The notes: generated by a model from the sequence alone, not told the origin. A DNA stretch of 64,000 nucleotides from Patiria miniata (GCF_015706575.1 NW_024037048.1:15083512-15147511), one strand, 5' to 3'. Shown: positions 1 through 12,069, counted from the first letter of the stretch. A program made the numbers and translations.

Positions 1-78
1 AACACATAGTTGTCACTGACTGTGTTATTATTGAAATAGTTGAAGAGCATTTTATTGCAAAAATGAAACATATGTTAA

Positions 79-601
79 GGGTAGATATAACATTTGCAAG
101 CATAAAAAAAACGACATGGTCAAATTTACACGAAGTACTTCACTTGATTGTTAGGGAATGACACAAAAGCTTAGCATCCTGTAAAATCATGGCTCCTGGT
201 GTGCTGACATTTTCAAGAAAAATTGTATTTTTCCAACACTGGTTAGCCAACCAGCAGTGGAAAAAATGGCTATAAAAACAGTTCCTAATTTTTCATATTT
301 AGTTATTTCGCGTTATCGTTGCAATTGATTACACACTGGTGAAAGGGTTCAAGCCTTCTAGACTGATTCTCTGACCTTACAATTCCCCAAAGTCTACAAA
401 TTGCTCTGCTTCATCTTAAGACTGGTTCAGGCAACCAGACTTCAAGTACATGATTGGTTTTCTCGGTTTGCCAGCATATACAAGCCCAAAACGTGAAGCC
501 AGTCATTTGAACAATATTTGCCATAACATACTAGGGCCTAATCCTCCAAATCGATTTATTTTTGAAAAAAATGCAGCAAAGGCAAATGTTGTACATTCCC
601 T
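79..601. mobile_element. TTAA-flanked MITE, family R1
   Basis: TTAA lies on both sides (75-78 and 602-605). The ends form inverted repeats: the left reads inward GGGTAGATATAACATTTGC and the right carries GCAAATGTTGTACATTCCC. No transposase frame is present, so this is a non-autonomous DNA element. TTAA targets are used by piggyBac and Kolobok transposons; I cannot choose between them. Confidence 0.7.
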
Positions 602-754
602 TTAACCAAAACATTTCACGCATGTCAGTACTGCATGCATACAGTTTTAAAAACCAATGATAAGGACTAGTAACATCCTCGCTGAACATAATGTAACGCA
701 TCAGCACCTGGAACAATCTTGTCTGAGACTGAGTTGCCATGATGAAACATTCAC

Positions 755-943
755 AGCATGTCCTCCATGGATCCCAGCTGAATCAACTACTGTTCCTATA
801 CTTGCACTAAGCATCTTGTTACTCAACTGTAGATACTCATCATGTGTCATTGTCGTTGTTCTTTGTCTTAGCTTGTCTTCCTCTCTGCTGTATCGGACAG
901 CTGAGACCCCTTGTAGCGCTGCTGCTGTTCTGTCAGTGATCTG
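755..943 (-). CDS. Possible exon of an unrecognised minus-strand gene (copy 1)
   Basis: On the minus strand an acceptor-like ATAGCAG precedes 943. The frame then stays open to a stop at 701-703, with a possible donor (GTGAAT) after 755. The peptide starts QITDRTAAALQGVSAVRYS and continues with a charged stretch (REEDKLRQRTTTMTHDEYLQ) and a small-residue stretch (SASIGTVVDSAG). The composition looks like protein rather than repeat, but I recognise no family. Its phase does not join directly to the candidate exon at 1638-1767, so a further exon would be needed. The plus-strand frame over the same bases is poorer in composition. Confidence 0.3.
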
Positions 944-1637
944 CTGCTATGGCGGCTCAGTCATCAAATGAATCCTGATGATTAAATACATCATAAAAAA
1001 AAAAATTCTGAAATTGTTTTTAATACTGACCTTTTAATCTTGCAATGTGAATCTTCGTTTTGAAAAAAAAACAACTCACTGACATCTTTGCATTATTCAG
1101 ACTAAGTTTTCCACAGGGACAGTAACATATATTCCAGGTTTTTAGTAAAAATACCTCCATCGAGCTTCATAAACAGCCCCAACAACTTCAACAAGCATGA
1201 TGCTCAAGTTGCTAATAAGAGTTGCAATAATAGGCGTCAACTATTTGGTTCAAATCCCATTCAAGACAGCGTACCTATTTTTTTCCTCAAAAGCTTCCTG
1301 AAAGCCCGGAACGCACCCACTCCTTTGATCAACTTTTTGGAACCGAAATATAAAATCTGTGTCGCCAACATACCCTGCAGTCCTATAATAAACCCACACT
1401 ACTGGGACCTGGCATGGAGTGCTCTGAAACATGCAAAACACAGTATTGATGAGAGTCCCAAATTTTCGGACAAGCATAAACCTGCGAAAACAATTTTGCG
1501 ACCTGACACTGCCGTTTTCTTCATATATCATCTCAATGAAGGACAGTCATTGAAAAAATGATGATAAGACATGAATCTAGGACTAAGAAACATTCCCAAT
1601 TTCAATGTTAGGAAATACTTCAATTTTCTTGACTCAC

Positions 1638-1767
1638 CATAGACTTTGTACCGCTGAAGTGGCGTCAGGTTGCAACATTCTTTCCATGTCTGCTGCCCAT
1701 TGGAGATCAACCTGCTATCTGTACTGCCATCAATTGCATCATATGCTGCATTCCTCTGACTCTGTGT
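1638..1767 (-). CDS. Possible exon of an unrecognised minus-strand gene (copy 1)
   Basis: Minus-strand bases 1767 to 1638 lie between an acceptor (TGATGCAAG) and a consensus donor (GTGAGT after TCTATG). Only one frame is open throughout. It encodes 43 residues beginning TQSQRNAAYDAIDGSTDSRL and ending LTPLQRYKVY. Good splice signals at both ends and one open frame support an exon, but I cannot name the family. It could be a real gene fragment carried by the duplication or a chance frame. Confidence 0.35.
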
Positions 1768-2316
1768 CTTGCATCACTGGCTGCTCATGGCATGCACGTC
1801 ATCAATTTCTATTAAAAACCACAGGATACAGACAGAAAGGCACTTGTATTACATAAATAAAGCCACAGTGAGTTGCTATTTGCTGGGCGTGTTTTCTTAG
1901 TTGAACCTAGCCCGAAAATTAGGGACTGTCCATGCAAACTGAAGTCAAAGTCTAGCCCGACTGCGTCTGGCCGTACAGTACTATCGCAAGCTCTGTAGTA
2001 CGGCCAGACGCTCAATGCTTCCACACACACTGAATTTTTTTTTTCCGCTGATGTAGCGATTTTGCTACAGATTTTGATCAAGATTATCTTTTCGTCCAGG
2101 ACACAAATTTCCATCCACAAAATGTAGATGTGTTTAACGCAAAAAATAACGGGCAATTTTGAGTCAACTTTCACACTCGGTTTCCACAAGATAACTGAAG
2201 AAATATCTGTTGCATTAACTTAGAATGTATTCCGGGATCCCTTTGCAAGTTTTCCAACAACTTTGAGGCAATTTAGATTTTTTGTTTTTTCCTCAATAAA
2301 AAAATACAAGAGGTTA

Positions 2317-2684
2317 GGCCAAAAAAAAAGTCTCCGGTTTCTGGTATGGAGCTTGCACAAAAAGTGGTGCGGCGGCGCGGCTTTTTTTTTTTTTTTACCT
2401 GATTTTTTTGGTTCAAATGTCGGCTGATGACTGCAAATGGTGCCCGAGTAAACTTAGTGCAAATATATGGGAGTCCAGAGAGGCCACATAAAGCTTATTC
2501 TCGACCATAACCCAATCTAAAAACACGTTAAAATTGTGCAGCAGCAGGATTCAAGTCAAACCAGTGAGTTTGGCGGTTTTGAGACATCATGTTTCATAAA
2601 AAAAAAAAACTTTTTTCATTTTGCCGACGCGCATGGCTACGGCGACGCGCGCATACCAGAAACCGGAGACTTTTTTTTTTGGCC
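2317..2684. mobile_element. TTA-flanked MITE, Harbinger-like
   Basis: The element is 368 bp long. Its left end, GGCCAAAAAAAAAGTCTCCG, is matched by an inverted copy at the right end (about 2652-2684). TTA flanks both sides (2314-2316 and 2685-2687). The 3-bp TTA target and GG-starting inverted repeats fit PIF/Harbinger MITEs. The interior is GC-rich with T- and A-runs and has no coding potential. Confidence 0.7.
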
Positions 2685-2810
2685 TTAGCCTCATATTTTT
2701 AATTCAATTTGGCAAACAACAAAAACTTTTCTCCAAAACAATTATGCAAACATTCCTTGGAAAGTAGGAGAAGCTTCGATCAACATTCATCGACCCATTT
2801 TGTTTTTTAA

Positions 2811-3324
2811 AGGGAAAATACAACATTTGCAAATATCAAAATATAAAACTACCAAATCATTTTGAAATACCTTGCTGGACTGTTAGTGAATGACAGTGTA
2901 AAGCATCCTGTAAAATCATGGCACCTGGTATACTGTCATTTTCAAGAAAAGTGGTATTTTTGTATCAATTTCCAACGCTAATCGGCCGATCAGCGTTGGA
3001 AAAAACTGGCTTTTTTTCAAATACTGGCCCCAGTTGACCATCGCACTTGTTTGCAATCGATTACACACCTATGAACGGGTACAAGCCAGCTAGACTGGTT
3101 CCCTGATCTTACAATTCCCCAATATATGTAAACTGCTCTGTTTCTTCTTAAATGGAGTCAGGGAACCAGACTACAGGAAAATGATTGTTTTTCTTGGTTT
3201 TTATAGCATTTTCGAACCCAAAACCTCAAAAAAGTCAGTGTAACTATATTTGCTATATATTTCCGACCAGCCAATTCCATCCATTTCTGAAAATTACAGC
3301 AAAAGCAAATGATGTATATTCCCT
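2811..3324. mobile_element. TTAA-flanked MITE, family R1
   Basis: TTAA flanks both ends (2807-2810, 3325-3328). The inverted ends read AGGGAAAATACAACATTTGC and, at the right, GCAAATGATGTATATTCCCT. It shares internal sequence with the element at 79-601, including the CATCCTGTAAAATCATGGC segment. Confidence 0.75.
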
Positions 3325-3839
3325 TTAAATATCAACCACATATAACCTTATATGGTAAGGAATTATTTTGTTTCCCCTTCTTTTCTTGCGCAGTTTTATC
3401 AAACGAAAAGCAACGATTTCTGATTTCGCAATCTACCTGAAACGAAAGCTGGACATTGTTCGTTGTGCAATTTTCTGAACGACATAGACACATTGGTTAC
3501 GCAATGCATTCCAAACGACGCAGATACGTCTTGAGACCATGATTATGTGCACCAAGTATAAAGCATGTTATCTTCTAGAAATAAAATCAAAAATATTTTG
3601 AGTGTTATTTTTAATAAGAATGTCTTTTATTTCAAGTCATTACCACTATCTACCACTATAGCTATAGTACGCGGGTATGTATACATGCATTTTGGAACAG
3701 TGCCCTCAATAGACAGGTAGCGTCTAAGCCCAACCCCCTCCACCCCAGCTTTTCAAACTTTCCAAGTTGGTGGCTCCGCAAATATGAACAAGAGATTGCC
3801 TCTGCTGGTCAAGAGGCCTAACTGTAGCCTTTCCACAAG

Positions 3840-4120
3840 GTCATCCTGACAAGCGCCGGCAGTTAACCGAGGGACGAAACAGCGAGGCGTTTTGAACGGC
3901 GACTTGACACACGTCGAGTGAGCTACAAGCGAGGTTTTCCAAATCCTAGCTTCATTCCAATACCGGATCCAGCTCTATTGCCAAGCCGCATGCCCGAAAC
4001 CGGTTTACGGAACGAAGCCGGAGTTTGAGAAACGCCGGTATGTCTCATGACCTCGATGACTTTCGGTCGTTTTGTAAACATAGGCTTCGTGCCCGGCTTC
4101 GGAACAAGGCCATGTAAGGC
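3840..4120. promoter_or_regulatory. CpG-rich patch, possible promoter (copy 1)
   Basis: CpG dinucleotides are dense here compared with the AT-rich surroundings, and CGAAGCCGG / CCGGCTTCGG motifs recur in both orientations (about 4013-4103). It lies upstream, in minus orientation, of the two candidate minus-strand exons, so it could be their promoter. No TATA box or first exon was identified. Confidence 0.2.
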
Positions 4121-4726
4121 CCCTAATCAGACAAGTGGCTTTGTCATTTACTTGTATGGTATGGTCCCACTGGTATGGGGGAGGGGAGGGGGAAGGGGGG
4201 GGGCTGTGATCGTTCAACTATCCCACCCCACCCCCATCGTCGCTACGTCATTGCTTCAGAGATTATTATAAATCGAGGTGGTTCGCAATACAGAATGGCA
4301 AACTCTGGTATGATTTGTCCGGATATCACCAGGGCTAGTTCAGGGTGAATCGTGCGCTTTATGCGGAGGCCACAAACTAGCAAATGTAGGAAGTCTGGTC
4401 GTTCCATACAAGCCTTTCTCGTTTAAATCACTTAACATGCTTTATTGGAACTGTGTCATTACTTTAGGTAGTGAACGTTTGCTTTTTAGGTCCATCATCA
4501 CCGGTCATACATTCTAACATTTCTGGAAATGATTATTCGAACTGGGAGATATTCAAGTGTAAAAACCTTTTCCACATTTAGAAGGCCACGATTATGATTT
4601 TCATTTTAATTCTTTCAGCGTTTAAAACTTTACACGTATATGAAACTTAACACATAGTTGTCACTGACTGTGTTATTATTGAAATAGTTGAAGAGCATTT
4701 TATTGCAAAAATGAAACATATGTTAA

Positions 4727-5249
4727 GGGTAGATATAACATTTGCAAGCATAAAAAAAACGACATGGTCAAATTTACACGAAGTACTTCACTTGATTGTT
4801 AGGGAATGACACAAAAGCTTAGCATCCTGTAAAATCATGGCTCCTGGTGTGCTGACATTTTCAAGAAAAATTGTATTTTTCCAACACTGGTTAGCCAACC
4901 AGCAGTGGAAAAAATGGCTATAAAAACAGTTCCTAATTTTTCATATTTAGTTATTTCGCGTTATCGTTGCAATTGATTACACACTGGTGAAAGGGTTCAA
5001 GCCTTCTAGACTGATTCTCTGACCTTACAATTCCCCAAAGTCTACAAATTGCTCTGCTTCATCTTAAGACTGGTTCAGGCAACCAGACTTCAAGTACATG
5101 ATTGGTTTTCTCGGTTTGCCAGCATATACAAGCCCAAAACGTGAAGCCAGTCATTTGAACAATATTTGCCATAACATACTAGGGCCTAATCCTCCAAATC
5201 GATTTATTTTTGAAAAAAATGCAGCAAAGGCAAATGTTGTACATTCCCT
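4727..5249. mobile_element. TTAA-flanked MITE R1, copy-2 counterpart
   Basis: This is the duplicated counterpart of the element at 79-601, at offset 4648 with matching ends. It was in the unit before the tandem duplication. Confidence 0.7.
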
Positions 5250-5402
5250 TTAACCAAAACATTTCACGCATGTCAGTACTGCATGCATACAGTTTTAAAA
5301 ACCAATGATAAGGACTAGTAACATCCTCGCTGAACATAATGTAACGCATCAGCACCTGGAACAATCTTGTCTGAGACTGAGTTGCCATGATGAAACATTC
5401 AC

Positions 5403-5591
5403 AGCATGTCCTCCATGGATCCCAGCTGAATCAACTACTGTTCCTATACTTGCACTAAGCATCTTGTTACTCAACTGTAGATACTCATCATGTGTCATTG
5501 TCGTTGTTCTTTGTCTTAGCTTGTCTTCCTCTCTGCTGTATCGGACAGCTGAGACCCCTTGTAGCGCTGCTGCTGTTCTGTCAGTGATCTG
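5403..5591 (-). CDS. Possible unrecognised exon (copy 2)
   Basis: Duplicate of the candidate exon at 755-943 with the same open frame and acceptor. No difference was seen between the two copies. Confidence 0.28.
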
Positions 5592-6285
5592 CTGCTATGG
5601 CGGCTCAGTCATCAAATGAATCCTGATGATTAAATACATCATAAAAAAAAAAATTCTGAAATTGTTTTTAATACTGACCTTTTAATCTTGCAATGTGAAT
5701 CTTCGTTTTGAAAAAAAAACAACTCACTGACATCTTTGCATTATTCAGACTAAGTTTTCCACAGGGACAGTAACATATATTCCAGGTTTTTAGTAAAAAT
5801 ACCTCCATCGAGCTTCATAAACAGCCCCAACAACTTCAACAAGCATGATGCTCAAGTTGCTAATAAGAGTTGCAATAATAGGCGTCAACTATTTGGTTCA
5901 AATCCCATTCAAGACAGCGTACCTATTTTTTTCCTCAAAAGCTTCCTGAAAGCCCGGAACGCACCCACTCCTTTGATCAACTTTTTGGAACCGAAATATA
6001 AAATCTGTGTCGCCAACATACCCTGCAGTCCTATAATAAACCCACACTACTGGGACCTGGCATGGAGTGCTCTGAAACATGCAAAACACAGTATTGATGA
6101 GAGTCCCAAATTTTCGGACAAGCATAAACCTGCGAAAACAATTTTGCGACCTGACACTGCCGTTTTCTTCATATATCATCTCAATGAAGGACAGTCATTG
6201 AAAAAATGATGATAAGACATGAATCTAGGACTAAGAAACATTCCCAATTTCAATGTTAGGAAATACTTCAATTTTCTTGACTCAC

Positions 6286-6415
6286 CATAGACTTTGTACC
6301 GCTGAAGTGGCGTCAGGTTGCAACATTCTTTCCATGTCTGCTGCCCATTGGAGATCAACCTGCTATCTGTACTGCCATCAATTGCATCATATGCTGCATT
6401 CCTCTGACTCTGTGT
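6286..6415 (-). CDS. Possible unrecognised exon (copy 2)
   Basis: Duplicate of the candidate exon at 1638-1767. The hAT nest begins only 27 bases upstream of its acceptor (minus orientation), which would place the insertion close to the branch region of the preceding intron. Confidence 0.32.
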
Positions 6416-7931
6416 CTTGCATCACTGGCTGCTCATGGCATCATGGGCGGAAATCCCGGGGGGGACAGGGGGGACACGTCCCCCCCATAAATTTGGTAAG
6501 GGGGGACACAATGTCGAATGTCCCCTCCATGTTTTCATGTGTAGGTATGGGTGGGTGACCAACCATGGCAGAGTCTTAGGGAAAAGCCTCTTTGATAAGT
6601 CGCTAGTTTAGTTGTGGCTGAGAACCAATTTGGTTTTCTTGTCGGTTCGACCACGCGGCTCTTGTACGCCTAGCCTACCCACGTACATGTACTGTACGTG
6701 CGTGTTGGTTCATGCGGTATACGTTATACACAATGTTGCCTGCGTACGTCATATAATTTGCTACTCCTATTTCGGCCCCACTCCGGCCCGCAATCGCTAT
6801 GGTAGACTTGATGACAAGTCGTTAGACTATAGTGGTTTATGTCCGTCATCGATCAGCGCCAAAATCCGCATACCACCGCCGTTCATGCAACGTCAGCGCT
6901 ACAACCATTCATGCAAAAGTCATGTACTAACGCGCGGCATGGTCAGTCTGTGTCTAATTCGGACTTGACTAAGACGTTTTCAAGCGAATATTCATATATG
7001 CAGCCACTGCAATGCATATGCATGATGTTTCCATAGCGAGGGCCAATAGTAGCCCATCTGGCTTACGAAGAAACACCATTATTAATATGGGGTTAATTAT
7101 TACACGATCATTTTCAAGTTTCCAAGTTTCCTGTCTTTGAATAAAAGGAGTAATATTTAAGTAATTATGGAAGTTGAAACTGTTACGAATAATTGTAAAT
7201 CCCTTCAGAAAATGAAGTGCGCGTCGACTGTAAACGTAAGCTCCTTTTGGCCCATGTGGCTTGTTGTAGTTTAACTAATCACCCTGAAAACGAACTCGTC
7301 CGCGGTTTGTACCCATTTTTAAGGTTACAGAACCGCAATGACAACATGCCCGATGCACACAATGAGGTTTAGAAATATATTGTTGCATTATCAAGGGGGC
7401 CATGACCCCCCCCCCCCCCAAAAAAAAAGAAACAATTTTTTTTTTATGTGACATCGCAATAAAGGCAGGCAATGAGTACACCCCCATCTTTATTTAAAAA
7501 AAAAATGGTAAAAGTGGTCAGAAATTGCCTCAGATCGCACCACAGAGCATCTAGAATCCAATTTTTTTTCGGGGCCCTTAAGCGGGCCTCGAAACCCCAC
7601 GCCGTAATTTTTTGGACCCACTTTTTGGGGGGCCCAAACTTTTTTTTGGCCCCCCTAAAAAAGTTGTGTTCTGGATCCGCCCTTGCGGCGGACGCGATTA
7701 AATTAAACCACTCATTACAGACTTGATTTCAAGTCTCTCGCTATGGCTGCCATACCCCATGGCAATATTACGAGTGGAAAGTTGTCCGTTCAGCAGTGGC
7801 GTAGCCACCGGGGGGGGGGGGGGCGTGGGGGGGACCGCCCTCATGAAACCTTGTCGCACCCCCTAGTCGCCCCCCCCCCCCCAACTGAGATTTTGAGTTT
7901 CTAAAAAAAATATCATTGATCTACATGACGC

Positions 7932-8697
7932 CATAGGCGTCAATCCTGGGGGGGGGGGGGGACAGGGGACATGTCCTTCCACACCTTTTGAAGAGTGGGG
8001 GACACAATATCAAATGTCCCATCCCCCCATTTTTGAACTCGTGTCTCATTTACAGGGCCCTATTATGTACTACGATGCATCTTTTGCTTAGAAAATATTG
8101 GTTAAAGCGGTCAGAAATTGCCTCAGATAGCACCACAGAGCATTTAGAATCCAAAATTTTTCGGGGCCCTTAAGCGGGCTCCGAACCCCACGCCTATAGC
8201 TCAGAATTCTGGTAGCTGATTCAATGACTCCAACCTCGAAAACAATGTTCACAAAATTTTCTTATGCCTTTAGCTGAGAAAACCTCGAAAATTATGTTTA
8301 AATTATTATCTTTTGTGCTAAGATAATTATTGGTTAAAGTGGTAAGAAATTGCCTCAGATCACACCACAGAGCATCGAAAATCCATTTTTTTTCGGGGCC
8401 CATAAGCGGGCCCCGAACCCCACGCCAATAGCTCAGAATACCGATAGCTGATTCAATGTCTCCAACCTCGAAAACGATGTTCAAATAATTGTCTTTTGCC
8501 AAGAAAATATTAGTTAAAGCATGGAAGAAAATCGTAAGAAATTGCTTCAAGTCACACCACAGAACATGTAGAATCCAATTTTTGTTCGGGGCCCTTAAGC
8601 GGGCCCCGAACCCCACGCCGTAAGGGCTTCGCGCTTGCATCAGTTATGATCAAGGTATGCCCCCCCCCCCACTTTTGAGAAGCGATTGACGCCCCTG
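7932..8697. mobile_element. hAT-type element, innermost of the nest
   Basis: The left end CATAGGCGTCAATC is mirrored by GATTGACGCCCCTG at the right. The flanking octamers CATGACGC and CTTGACCC match at six of eight positions, fitting an aged target duplication. Most of the interior is an array of three related units. Confidence 0.65.
8085..8640. repeat. Three tandem ~190-230 bp units inside the innermost hAT
   Basis: Each unit carries the same ordered landmarks: AAGAAATTGCCTCAGAT or a variant, CACCACAGAGCAT, a GGGGCCC..AAGCGGGC block, and then CCCCACGCC. Related single units occur at about 7500-7650 and, reversed, at about 21130-21250 and 45620-45740. They are therefore internal parts of a dispersed hAT family. 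Confidence 0.7.
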
Positions 8698-9412
8698 CTT
8701 GACCCCCCCCCCATGAAATGTTCCAGCCCCCCCCCCAGCCCCCCCCCCGCCCCCCCCCCCCACTACTGAAAAAATCCTGGCTACGCCATTGCCGTTCAGC
8801 CTGTGACTTTTTGTGAGTAATATAATTTCAGGGAGAAAAAAAACCTGTCCCCCCCACGTTCAAGGAGCGATTTCCGCCCTTGCATGGCATGCACGTCATC
8901 AATTTCTATTAAAAACCACAGGATACAGACAGAAAGGCACTTGTATTACATAAATAAAGCCACAGTGAGTTGCTATTTGCTGGGCGTGTTTTCTTAGTTG
9001 AACCTAGCCCGAAAATTAGGGACTGTCCATGCAAACTGAAGTCAAAGTCTAGCCCGACTGCGTCTGGCCGTACAGTACTATCGCAAGCTCTGTAGTACGG
9101 CCAGACGCTCAATGCTTCCACACACACTGAATTTTTTTTTCCGCTGATGTAGCGATTTTGCTACAGATTTTGATCAAGATTATCTTTTCGTCCAGGACAC
9201 AAATTTCCATCCACAAAATGTAGATGTGTTTAACGCAAAAAATAACGGGCAATTTTGAGTCAACTTTCACACTCGGTTTCCACAAGATAACTGAAGAAAT
9301 ATCTGTTGCATTAACTTAGAATGTATTCCGGGATCCCTTTGCAAGTTTTCCAACAACTTTGAGGCAATTTAGATTTTTTGTTTTTTCCTCAATAAAAAAA
9401 TACAAGAGGTTA

Positions 9413-9780
9413 GGCCAAAAAAAAAGTCTCCGGTTTCTGGTATGGAGCTTGCACAAAAAGTGGTGCGGCGGCGCGGCTTTTTTTTTTTTTTTACCTGATT
9501 TTTTTGGTTCAAATGTCGGCTGATGACTGCAAATGGTGCCCGAGTAAACTTAGTGCAAATATATGGGAGTCCAGAGAGGCCACATAAAGCTTATTCTCGA
9601 CCATAACCCAATCTAAAAACACGTTAAAATTGTGCAGCAGCAGGATTCAAGTCAAACCAGTGAGTTTGGCGGTTTTGAGACATCATGTTTCATAAAAAAA
9701 AAAAACTTTTTTCATTTTGCCGACGCGCATGGCTACGGCGACGCGCGCATACCAGAAACCGGAGACTTTTTTTTTTGGCC
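9413..9780. mobile_element. Harbinger-like MITE, copy-2 counterpart
   Basis: Duplicate of 2317-2684 with TTA on both sides (9410-9412 and 9781-9783) and the same inverted ends. Confidence 0.7.
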
Positions 9781-9906
9781 TTAGCCTCATATTTTTAATT
9801 CAATTTGGCAAACAACAAAAACTTTTCTCCAAAACAATTATGCAAACATTCCTTGGAAAGTAGGAGAAGCTTCGATCAACATTCATCGACCCATTTTGTT
9901 TTTTAA

Positions 9907-10420
9907 AGGGAAAATACAACATTTGCAAATATCAAAATATAAAACTACCAAATCATTTTGAAATACCTTGCTGGACTGTTAGTGAATGACAGTGTAAAGC
10001 ATCCTGTAAAATCATGGCACCTGGTATACTGTCATTTTCAAGAAAAGTGGTATTTTTGTATCAATTTCCAACGCTAATCGGCCGATCAGCGTTGGAAAAA
10101 ACTGGCTTTTTTTCAAATACTGGCCCCAGTTGACCATCGCACTTGTTTGCAATCGATTACACACCTATGAACGGGTACAAGCCAGCTAGACTGGTTCCCT
10201 GATCTTACAATTCCCCAATATATGTAAACTGCTCTGTTTCTTCTTAAATGGAGTCAGGGAACCAGACTACAGGAAAATGATTGTTTTTCTTGGTTTTTAT
10301 AGCATTTTCGAACCCAAAACCTCAAAAAAGTCAGTGTAACTATATTTGCTATATATTTCCGACCAGCCAATTCCATCCATTTCTGAAAATTACAGCAAAA
10401 GCAAATGATGTATATTCCCT
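9907..10420. mobile_element. TTAA-flanked MITE R1, copy-2 counterpart
   Basis: Duplicate of 2811-3324 with TTAA at both ends. Confidence 0.75.
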
Positions 10421-11692
10421 TTAAATATCAACCACATATAACCTTATATGGTAAGGAATTATTTTGTTTCCCCTTCTTTTCTTGCGCAGTTTTATCAAAC
10501 GAAAAGCAACGATTTCTGATTTCGCAATCTACCTGAAACGAAAGCTGGACATTGTTCGTTGTGCAATTTTCTGAACGACATAGACACATTGGTTACGCAA
10601 TGCATTCCAAACGACGCAGATACGTCTTGAGACCATGATTATGTGCACCAAGTATAAAGCATGTTATCTTCTAGAAATAAAATCAAAAATATTTTGAGTG
10701 TTATTTTTAATAAGAATGTCTTTTATTTCAAGTCATTACCACTATCTACCACTATAGCTATAGTACGCGGGTATGTATACATGCATTTTGGAACAGTGCC
10801 CTCAATAGACAGGTAGCGTCTAAGCCCAACCCCCTCCACCCCAGCTTTTCAAACTTTCCAAGTTGGTGGCTCCGCAAATATGAACAAGAGATTGCCTCTG
10901 CTGGTCCGCCTAACTGTAGCCTTTCCACAAGGTCATCCTGACAAGCGCCGGCAGTTAACCGAGGGACGAAACAGCGAGGCGTTTTGAACGGCGACTTGAC
11001 ACACGTCGAGTGAGCTACAAGCGAGGTTTTCCAAATCCTAGCTTCATTCCAATACCGGATCCAGCTCTATTGCCAAGCCGCATGCCCGAAACCGGTTTAC
11101 GGAACGAAGCCGGAGTTTGAGAAACGCCGGTATGTCTCATGACCTCGATGACTTTCGGTCGTTTTGTAAACATAGGCTTCGTGCCCGGCTTCGGAACAAG
11201 GCCATGTAAGGCCCCTAATCAGACAAGTGGCTTTGTCATTTACTTGTATGGTATGGTCCCACTGGTATGGGGGAGGGGAGGGGGAAGGGGGGGGGGCTGT
11301 GATCGTTCAACTATCCCACCCCACCCCCATCGTCGCTACGTCATTGCTTCAGAGATTATTATAAATCGAGGTGGTTCGCAATACAGAATGGCAAACTCTG
11401 GTATGATTTGTCCGGATATCACCAGGGCTAGTTCAGGGTGAATCGTGCGCTTTATGCGGAGGCCACAAACTAGCAAATGTAGGAAGTCTGGTCGTTCCAT
11501 ACAAGCCTTTCTCGTTTAAATCACTTAACATGCTTTATTGGAACTGTGTCATTACTTTAGGTAGTGAACGTTTGCTTTTTAGGTCCATCATCACCGGTCA
11601 TACATTCTAACATTTCTGGAAATGATTATTCGAACTGGGAGATATTCAAGTGTAAAAACCTTTTCCACATTTAGAAGGCCACGATTATACAC

Positions 11693-12069
11693 GGGCCGTA
11701 TATGATGCGTAAAGTTCATGGAAGTTTATTCAACTGTATTTTATTTCCTCAAAGTCCCAATCAATGAGCAAAGCCTACCTCAGGGGCAAAACTACGGGGA
11801 CACGGGGCATTTACCCCACCCCCTGTGGAAGCCGGCCCCAGCCCTCCCCCGCCCCATTTTGAAAACCTGAATTAAAACATTCACTGTAAGCTGTAATAAT
11901 ACGTTTATTTTGCATTTAGTGCAGCCTTTGAAAAAAAAACACGCACCTCAGGTGCCCTACCCCAAGTTAAACCCAAGTTTCTCCGCTGGCTTGAGTACGA
12001 TTTAATTCCTCATAATCCCGAATATATCCACACAATTTAATAGACTGAAGCGCCAACTGTACATTGAAT
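11693..12069. other. Non-coding spacer between the tandem units and segment A
   Basis: This stretch links the end of the 4.65 kb tandem copies to the start of segment A. It contains a GC-rich piece beginning CAGGGGCAAAACTACGGGG near 11781 that looks like a hAT-type terminus, but I could not find its partner end. No exon is visible. Confidence 0.5.

Larger units (their letters stand above)
1..4648. repeat. Tandem duplication unit, copy 1 (~4.65 kb)
   Basis: The sequence from position 1 recurs from 4649 almost base for base, with differences limited to homopolymer lengths, a small change near 3827 and one large insertion in copy 2. The last ~45 bases of copy 1 (about 4604-4648) have no counterpart at the end of copy 2, so the junction lies there. 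The unit may extend left of the window. It contains two TTAA-flanked MITEs, one TTA-flanked MITE and two possible minus-strand exons. Such near-identity fits either a very recent duplication or two haplotypes placed in tandem by the assembler. Confidence 0.95.
7794..8791. mobile_element. hAT-type element nested inside the 6442-8882 element
   Basis: A perfect 8-bp target duplication CCGTTCAG lies at 7786-7793 and 8792-8799. The left end reads CAGTGGCGTAGCC and the right end GGCTACGCCATTG. There are long G- and C-runs near the ends and no coding capacity. Confidence 0.85.
6442..8882. mobile_element. hAT-type element, outermost of a nest
   Basis: An 8-bp target duplication, CATGGCAT, flanks the element (6434-6441 and 8883-8890). 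The ends are inverted repeats: CATGGGCGGAAATC on the left and, read inward from the right, CAAGGGCGGAAATC. The 8-bp duplication and CA-starting ends are typical of hAT. The uninterrupted target is seen in the first tandem copy at 1786-1793. No transposase was recognised, so it is non-autonomous. Its apparent size is inflated by two further insertions inside it. Confidence 0.85.
4649..11692. repeat. Tandem duplication unit, copy 2, interrupted by a hAT nest
   Basis: This is the second copy of the unit starting at position 1. The offset is 4648 up to 6441 and about 7092-7097 after the 2441-bp insertion at 6442-8882. The homology ends near 11692, where the flank becomes unique. The single-copy target site is visible in copy 1 at 1786-1793, so the insertion came after, or is polymorphic between, the two copies. 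Confidence 0.95.

Noticed and set aside
2020-2189. 125-residue minus-strand frame in the tandem unit
   Set aside because: In copy 2 the frame is broken by a one-base homopolymer difference, and the sequence is AT-rich without a recognisable domain.
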